A stretch of DNA of 64,000 nt from Pyronema omphalodes (lineage: Eukaryota > Ascomycota > Pezizomycetes > Pezizales > Pyronemataceae). Positions 57,382 through 64,000 of this stretch are shown here, one piece after another. Below the pieces are notes generated by a model. It searched no databases. It was given only the letters and a program-made list of their open reading frames with translations, and was not told where the DNA came from. The position numbers and the translations under genes are program-made. Each line of letters opens with the position of its first letter. The stretch's first letter is position 1. The stretch covers positions 712,196-776,195 of the forward strand of contig JAJJXM010000023.1 in assembly GCA_024516155.1 (NCBI GenBank), in the 5' to 3' direction.

Positions 57382-58542
57382 TGTAACGGCGAATCAAGGG
57401 AGAGATAGCTGACGGAGAACCTGAGGGCTCTTCTGAATTATTCACTCTTGAGTTCAATGAATATAACCTTATAATAACTTCAACGTTAGAAACTCTTAAG
57501 CTCTGTCAAGCATCAACTTAGAGACTTTCTGTGTTTAGAAGTTTAAGGAAATAAACAAAGATTTCAAGGGACAAAGAGATCCAAAGACGGGAACGAGAAC
57601 GAGGACGTAAACAAAGATTTCGACAAAGTATTTGAATTTGTAAATAAACAAATAACTGTGTAAGGAGAAAAGAAAAACAAAATAAACAAACAAAGAAACA
57701 ATCCTCTTATATACAGTTTTTCCTCCTTACACGCCGAGCCACTATTTGCAGATTTTTCCCGAAAAATAACTAAGTAAACAACGCGGTCGCGGTTGCGCGT
57801 TCTAGACCCGCTAACGCGTTCTAGACGCGCTAACGCGTTCGTACCAAATTAGCGTGTTTGCGTGCACAGCCTCGTCGCGCGCTCGTTAGCGTATCTGGCG
57901 TCCGCGATAGCGTAACTCACGTGCGCGGTAGCGTACTTCGCGTGCGCGCTAGCGTAAGCCTAAACGTAGTCACGCGCGCGCTTCCGTAACCCTAATCGTG
58001 CGCGTGCGTCCGTAACCCTAACCCTAGCTGTGCGCGTACGGTCACAAAACTAACCCTAGTTTGTGTGCGTGCGGGTGCAACCCTAACCCGAGTCACGTGA
58101 ATCCAGATCAGCTGCGATTGGAAAGATGGTGCAATACTGATAAGGTCACCTGACTAGATCTTATCTTATCGATAAGATGATCGTGCCCTAGCCCTAGTCA
58201 CGTGTGCGCACATTAGTAGACCAGTGCGCGTGCATACTGATCTACTACTGATTAGAGACACGTGACCGATCTTATCTAATCGGATAAGATGATCGGTAGA
58301 CCGTAGGTATGGAATTTCCGAAAAGGGATCCGAACAGACCCCTAACCCTGGGGATTGGTCACGTGACCTTTTTGACAATTTGGGAATTGAGCGTAACCCT
58401 AACCCAGGCGAGTGACGAGTGATGATCGAAGACCGAAGGATAATAGAAATGAATAAACAAACGAGTGCTGAATAATGAAGCGAATGATAATAGGTGAATG
58501 AATGACGAGGAGGGGGAAGGTAATAATTCTCGAGCCGTGACA
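57382..58542 (-). mobile_element. LTR (1161 bp) of a chromodomain Ty3/gypsy element
   Basis: Read on the minus strand it starts TGTCACGGC right after a polypurine tract (AAGAAGGGGGATCC). It ends GCCGTTACA next to LINE copy 2, giving TG..CA ends with near-perfect 9-bp inverted termini. It contains CCCTAA-type telomere-like hexamers near 58010, 58080, 58340 and 58395. It also has a perfect palindrome ATCTTATCGATAAGAT at 58163-58178, a second GATA pair near 58268-58296, and CGCGTGCGCGCTAGCGTA-type repeats at 57780-57960. Confidence 0.8.
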
Positions 58543-58581
58543 GGATCCCCCTTCTTGGACTGAGCTCCGGCGAAGTAACTT

Positions 58582-59079
58582 CTAAGATAAGTTGGGGAGA
58601 GGTCCCAGTTTATCGGGGTACTTTTTATGAAAGTCGTCAACGGCTTTACTGTCGGAATGAAGTTCGGCGGGTTCCCAATCGGGCATATCGTATCCAACCC
58701 ATTTAACCATATACTGGTGTTTCTTCCGGTGAATTCGGGAGTCGAGGATAGCTTCGATGAAGTATTCGTCTTCACCGTCGATTTCCACCGGGGGTGGTGG
58801 GTCTGATTGTTGACCGGGGTAGGGGTCATTCGCAGCGGGTTCCAATAGGGAAACATGTTGAACGTTGTGGCATTTCATCGTCGGGGGTAGTTCTAATCGG
58901 TAGGCATAGGGGGATACTTTGGCGATAATCTTGAGGGGTCCGTAACGTTTGTTGTCTAATTTCAGGGAGGGTCGACGGGTTTTCCAATTGCGGGCATTCA
59001 TCCATACCAGATCTCCGGGCTGATAATTCGGTGACGGGAGTCTATGTTTATCGGCATTCTCTTGATAACGTAGATTAGC
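58582..59079 (-). pseudogene. C-terminal end of a Ty3/gypsy pol: integrase tail with chromodomain, truncated by another element
   Basis: The minus strand reads NLRYQENADKHRLPSPNYQP, then GDLVWMNARNWKTRRPSLKL, typical of the integrase C-terminal region. A chromodomain follows (EYFIEAILDSRIHRKKHQYM and VKWVGYDMPDWEPAE) and the stop is at 58582. Chromodomains of this kind mark chromoviruses and steer integration to modified chromatin. The upstream pol sequence is cut at 59079-59080, where a new TGTCACACCC end begins. Confidence 0.88.
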
Positions 59080-60596
59080 TGTCACACCCTATAATTTGTG
59101 AGAATAGAATAGGTATCATATATAACGCTATGGAGAATATGGCAAACTCGACAGGAGAATGAATAATTAGGTTAGTATCCCGGGCCGGAACCCCCAGAGG
59201 AGCTCCGGCTAGCCACGTCACGTGATTCGTGACTTTCCGATAGGACCTCACGAGGATCCCGGCCCGAGGCGTCGAAACTATTATTCACTGTCAGTTTGGG
59301 AGGATTCAGGACGGAGAAGGGGAAAGGAACACTTACCTCAAGGGTGTCGACTTACCCTTGAGACAACTACGAACGACGCTGATGGAGAACGAAGAAGACG
59401 ACTGAAAGGTCACCTCCTTATACCTGAGGAGCATTCGGCAATACACGGCTACAATAGGGGCTGCATAGGAACAGGAGATTCCAAGAAGATGCAGATGCGG
59501 CGCAAGAGTGTCATCCGGTGTTACGAGTTGGGTGGACAGTTGGGCGAAGAGATAAGGCAGAGTCTAGTCAGCAAACAGGAGTGGAATGCAGGACAAGGGT
59601 CAACAGTGCATTGGCATGAGACGACGTCCAGCAGGGAACTCCACTCAGGAAACCTGTTTGATGGAACTGATATGACGCGTCCTTAGGCCTAGAGCTGCCA
59701 ACTTGGAACAAGACGGCGTTTGCATCCACACCAGGGTGTGGCTGTGCGCAAGTGCGCGCAGGTGGGGCACATATGACATCACACAGGAATGTGACGGAGT
59801 GATCCACTCCGGTAGGGCATCAGGATGCCTTATGATGTCAGTGACCTCTACTTGCAATTCGAGATTCTCTAGGGAGATCTATGATGGCGCGACTCATCCG
59901 ATAAATGACTCATGCGTCATTATCACAAGAGTTCATGCATAATGCAGTCAGATGGAGTTGCCCTCCGGTGTGACTCATAACCCCAGCACCTCATTGGAAG
60001 GTGTGGTAGTACGGTGAGCTATTTCAAGGATTAATCTGACCAGGGCGAGCATTATGCAAGTGAGCAATTAATTTAATTGCGCGCTTAGGATAATGCAAGC
60101 CTCAGCAGATGCGTCACAGCTTTGACCCCTGTCTTATCTCCTAAGCTCAGTTTGGCAGTTGGTTCCCCAAGGAAGGCTGGGCGAACTTGTAGACGAAAGT
60201 CTATAAAAGACCCTATGTCTTCCCTCTGTCTCCTCCATCATCATCCATTGATCCTCTACGCGACGATACACTATCTACACCAACGAATACCTCCAAAGAC
60301 GACCCTTAAGTTTATTCGGCCTGTGATCGGTTAATTCTCTTCCTAGCTTATCTTGGGAATAAGTTCTTTTAGTTCTTGTGAACGAAGCGTCTGTCTACAC
60401 CAGGACAGAATCCTTGAGAGACAACCGGAAAAGCCTCCGCATAGTTAGGACTGTGCCCAGGTTCACACTATAAACTTAAGGCTACAAGCTACCAAGTTTA
60501 TTAATCGACACGAATACGGAAGACCCTCTTCTAGGGCAATACGAAAACGAAAACCCCTCCAAAAACCATCTCAAAAGAACCATCCAATCAACAATA

Positions 60597-62784
60597 ATGG
60601 CCTCACGCAGAATCGCTGGACCTGCTGGTCACGATGACGGCCTCGATGCTCCTATGGGCAACACCATCAGCATCACCCGTCCTCGTTCATGGGACGAGGT
60701 TACTACTCTTGGACCAGCACGGGTCCATCATGGAACAACAATCAACACAGGCGATGTTCCTGAATGGGTAGTTTTGATGATGGAAAGAATGAGCGCCACA
60801 GAAGGGGATATCAAGAAGTTGATTGAGGCAGCCGGGGAAGGAGCTGCTATGAACGAACAGTTGCAGCAGATGAAAGGGTTATACCAGGAAATGGCCCAAG
60901 GCATGCAGAAAGCCTATGATATCTTGGCGAAAAAAGGGGACTTGGACCAGGAGGTTAACCTCCAAACTGTGACGCGGCTAGTTCAGGCCAGCAATGAATT
61001 TGCTGGGCAAGTATGGAAGACAATTGGCGACCTTGCTACAGATGCAAAGTCAAAGGAAGCAGCGAATCAAGCAGCTGCTGAGAGATTGAATCAGGGCATT
61101 CAAACAACAAATGCCATTCTTGAAGCCTTTGCTCAGAGGCAGAGGGAAATTAACAGAGAAATCGAAAGATGGGCATTCGAGAAGAACACTCGGGATGCCA
61201 TTAGACAACAGGACGATGAGCAACGGGACAGGCGTATTGAAGCTCTTTGTGTAGCTGAGGAAACACATCAACAGCGCCTACTCGACTACGAGGAGCAAAG
61301 GGAGGAAGAGAAATTGGAGTTGGTCAACAAGGTCATCAGCCTTGTTATGTCCAAAATCCAGAAAAAAGAAAATTTTGATGCAAAGTCTCTCACTGAGGCT
61401 ATGCATGAGGAGATGACTCCAAAACCCCCTTCCCTTGGCAGAGCGCCAGAATTCCCGTTACCACCATCAGAGGATGGAGCCCTTGATATTGGTCAAGGAA
61501 ACGGTGGAGGAAAGCCACCTGGTGGGAGACTTCCGCCACCTCCACCACCCCCATCTGACCCTTCAGATGATGAAGATTCAGATAATGAGTACATCAGAAA
61601 GGCATTGGAAAGGAAGCGCCAGGAGCGCAAGGAAAAACAGAAGGAGAAGAACCCAGAAGCAAAGAATGCAACAGAGGCATTCTTAGAGTCGCTGGTTAAG
61701 AAATTGCAACAATCAGAACCTGTTGGACCGAAAAGGCCCAAGATGCCTGAGATGAAGGCGCCACAGTTCTTTAGTGGAAAGGATAAAACATTGTTTAGAA
61801 CATGGTGGATGTCGGTGAAAGATTATATTGAAACATATACAAAAACATTTCCTGACGAGGATGATCAGGTCAAATGGGTTGGAAGCTTGCTCACACATAA
61901 GGCATTGAGCTGGCACCAAGAAAGAAGGAAAAATATTCAACGGCAAGGATTGCGGGATACGTGGGTAGCATTTTCAAGCGCAATTGAGACCAGATTTGAG
62001 GATAGGCGGGAGGCCCAAAAAGACGTCAAGAGAATCACCGAACTGCAATACGACGGAGACATTGACGACTATATCACCAAATTGGAAGATCTTAATATGA
62101 GGGTAGGGGCAATTGGCCCCATGTATAGGAATGTCATCTGGGAGGCGATGACACCTGCAATTCAAGAAGATGGTTTATCAGAGATGTGGTGGAATCCCAA
62201 CTGATGACGAAGAAATGATTGATGCAGTAAAGGATGCTGCGCATGTTGTTGAAGAATTGGACGAGGAATTGAAGGGTTCAAAAAAGAGGACTCTAGAGGT
62301 ACGAGAGGATCGTACCAAGGATAAAAATAAGCATAAGGAAACTGTGCGCCCTAGGCAGGAGCAGCACAAAGACAAGTTTAAGGAAAAGAAGGATAAGAAA
62401 GTTTTTGCTGGAAAGAAATCAGAAAAACCGGCGGTATATGCCTCAGGAAGGGAGGCCCTACAAGGAGTTCCCCAAGCAGAAATTGACAAACACAAGAAGG
62501 AAAAGGCAGACTGTTGGCGTTGCGGTCGTTCTGGGCATAAGATGTATGACTGTTACGCAAAAAAGACAGTTGGGGGAACTGAGTTGACAAAGGATGGAAA
62601 GGTAGCTTCTTCAGGGAAGAGGAAGCGTGATGATGATGAAATTGAGGAACAAGAAAAGCCTAAAGAAAAGAAGAAGGCTAAAACTGCTGCAGTAAGGCAA
62701 GATAATGAAGATATGGATATGCCTGATGCGCAGCCAAGGATATGGGAATTGGAGGAAGATCAAAACATGGAATCGGATTTTTAA
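60597..62784 (+). pseudogene. Gag of the second LTR element, with one frameshift
   Basis: The frame from 60597 (MASRRIAGPAGHDDGLDAPM) covers an N-terminal coiled region and a Pro-rich/acidic linker (PPPPPPSDPSDDEDSD). It then covers a gag core, KMPEMKAPQFFSGKDKTLF to DDYITKLEDLNMRVG, and stops at 62204. A neighbouring frame open from 62170 carries on with GIPTDDEEMIDAVKDA, a lysine-rich stretch and the knuckle CWRCGRSGHKMYDC (CX2CX4HX4C), then stops at 62784. An indel near 62170-62200 is the likely cause. Gag would package the element RNA. Confidence 0.8.
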
Positions 62785-63117
62785 AGTCCTCTAGGGAGGC
62801 GTCACCCGAGGAGGAAATTGATACAGACGCATTAATTGGGAAATGTGCAGGAACAAAACGGAAAACAATGGACAACCTTGAGTCGACCAGGACTAAGAGT
62901 CGACGATCGGACAACGGAGAGGCAATTCCAGGAACTAGGGAATTAGCACCAACTCCTCCTCACCATGGACCGAGACCAATAATCAATATGGTTCTCAACT
63001 GGTCCAAGAATTAGCAACGCACAGTTAGAGTCCTCTTAGATACAGGCTCTACTGCTGCCCTCCTGGACAAAGCCTTTGTCCACAAATACAAAATTCCAAC
63101 CGTCAAAAGGGACACCC
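62742..63117 (+). pseudogene. Start of pol (aspartic protease) of the second LTR element, with an in-frame TAG and truncation
   Basis: The frame overlaps the end of gag, has a TAG at 63012-63014, and continues QRTVRVLLDTGSTAALLDKA. The DTGS triad is the protease active site. It ends at 63117 where the next LTR begins. The TAG may be decay or a read-through site; decay is more likely given the gag frameshift. Confidence 0.7.
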
Positions 63118-63644
63118 TGTCACGGCACACGGCTGACGAGCCGTTGTGTTGCGTCATCATGTTGTCATGGTTGTTGATTGACATCGTGCCGTTGTCTTGC
63201 CGTGTTGTGTTGCCGTTGTGTTGTTGTGTTGTTGTGTGCCGTGCCATGTTGACTGAGAGACTGATTGATGATGGATGACGTACCACAAGCTGGAGAGCGG
63301 TGGCGTCGCAGTTGAATCGATGGAGAACGGAAGCTCATGTAGCGATGATTGTATGACGGCCCAGCAAGAGTGCTGGCCGCCCCTTTGTACATAAGGAGGC
63401 TTGCCTCCCCGTTGTCGAGATTCTCCATCGAACGTCTTGTGTCTTCTCCTTGATCCTAATATAAGATTTCTTCTCCTAAGTCCTACGTCACTCTTGTCCT
63501 TGTCCCTGTCCCTGTTTAGCGTGCCGTCCGTCTGACGAGCACTTCGGTCCTTGTCCTGCCGTTCCCCGTCCCGGAACCTGCCTAGTCCCTCTTGCCGGTA
63601 GTGTTCAGTGTGTCCCTTGAACGTCCGTTCTCGTGTCCCTGACA
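63118..63644 (+). mobile_element. LTR (527 bp) of a third LTR element
   Basis: It starts TGTCACGGCACAC inside the protease region and ends GTGTCCCTGACA, giving TGTCA..TGACA inverted ends. The flanks CACCC and TTACG are not a target duplication, so it is probably the 5' LTR of an element running past the window rather than a solo LTR. A GTTGTGTTGCC-type repeat lies at 63140-63240. Confidence 0.65.
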
Positions 63645-64000
63645 TTACGTTCGATCGATTAACTATTCAACCGACACGCATGAACCGCACCGGTTCTGCC
63701 TGGACCTACGCACTAAAACAAGCTCTTGAAACGCACACCTTACACGAAACCTTTGGGATCCCCGACAGATTCGCTGGCGCAGTGCGAAGAACCATCCGAC
63801 GAGCAGAAAATAACTGCTACCTTGTGGTCCGCTGGCAACTCCAGGACTACACTTATCAGTAGTACATCCGCCGCACCATCAGACTCAAGCCAATCCTCAG
63901 AGCCCGCCAGAATGCATATTCAACTTATTGACGAAGGACACTGGCAACAAATTGTGAACGCCGCCGCCATGACCCAGTTCCCTGACGGCATGACCGCTCA
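63645..64000 (+). mobile_element. Internal 5' region of the third LTR element, cut by the right edge
   Basis: A frame starting at 63912 (MHIQLIDEGHWQQIVNAAAM) is open to the edge and upstream to about 63720. It could be the start of gag. A 61-codon frame at 63680-63862 has no recognised domain. No primer-binding site was identified. Confidence 0.4.

Larger units (their letters stand above)
59080..63117 (+). mobile_element. Second LTR retrotransposon, inserted in the gypsy pol gene and itself interrupted
   Basis: The 5' LTR starts TGTCACACCC at 59080. A TATA-like TCTATAAAAGACC lies near 60200. The LTR may end at TTCACA near 60467, but no convincing primer-binding site was found, so that boundary is open. 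Gag starts at 60597, a zinc knuckle is at 62512, and an aspartic protease motif LLDTGSTAALLDKAF is near 63036. The element is cut at 63118 by another LTR. Gag, knuckle and DTGS in this order fit a Ty3/gypsy-like element. The reverse transcriptase is not in the window. Confidence 0.8.

Noticed and set aside
58010..58400. Possible chromosome end because of CCCTAA repeats
   Set aside because: The hexamers are few and interspersed, and they lie within an LTR flanked by retrotransposon sequence. This is not a telomere.
63118..63644. Solo LTR
   Set aside because: The flanking 5-mers (CACCC and TTACG) do not match, and the protease frame does not resume after it.
1..64000. CRISPR array, rRNA operon, prokaryotic operons
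   Set aside because: The repeats have no regular spacers of CRISPR type, no rRNA motifs were seen, and introns and retrotransposons show a fungal nuclear genome.

Overview
The window looks like a repeat-rich chromosomal segment of a filamentous ascomycete, plausibly a Pezizomycete such as a truffle. That placement is inference. It rests on short GT..AG introns with CTAAC/CTGAC branch points, fungal-type Yth1, NDUFAF6-like and CLG1-like cyclin sequences, Tad1/I-type LINEs with RNase H, chromodomain Ty3/gypsy elements and hAT-type non-autonomous elements. Only three ordinary host genes are well supported: the 3' end of YTH1 (1-277), an unrecognised three-exon gene on the minus strand (31288-32157), and a two-exon NDUFAF6-like mitochondrial gene (35221-36319).

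0-29 kb is built round three diverged copies of one CLG1-like cyclin locus, all on the + strand. Each copy is broken differently. Copy 1 (about 2340-6520) carries two hAT-type elements, one of which holds a Tc1-like element, plus stop codons and a lost splice acceptor. Copy 2 (about 13200-22738) has its cyclin-box exon split by a complete 6.6 kb LINE with a 13-bp target-site duplication. Copy 3 (about 24990-28592) has canonical splice sites but one in-frame TGA and a probable 3' frameshift. Between copies 1 and 2 lie diverged duplicated segments and decayed minus-strand reading frames.

29-39 kb holds a LINE RNase H relic, simple repeats, the two complete host genes and long stretches with no recognisable gene. 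39.36-52.74 kb is a tandem array of four units of about 3.5-3.7 kb. Each unit contains A+T-rich modules, CTCGCT-rich modules, a 48-bp minisatellite inside a small ORF, a TATA-like box, a T/G-rich tract, a duplicated 117-bp hairpin segment followed by intron-like sequence, and a 21-bp minisatellite whose every repeat reads TTTTCTAG|GTAT. The last is a splice acceptor joined directly to a splice donor.

52.7-64 kb is a four-deep nest. A second, decayed LINE cuts the fourth array unit. A chromodomain Ty3/gypsy element cuts that LINE. A second gag-encoding LTR element cuts the gypsy pol gene. A third LTR cuts that element's protease region and runs off the window.

No rRNA gene, intact tRNA gene or CRISPR array was seen. 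The least explained structures are the tandem array with its AG|GT minisatellite and duplicated hairpins, and the repeated independent inactivation of the cyclin loci.
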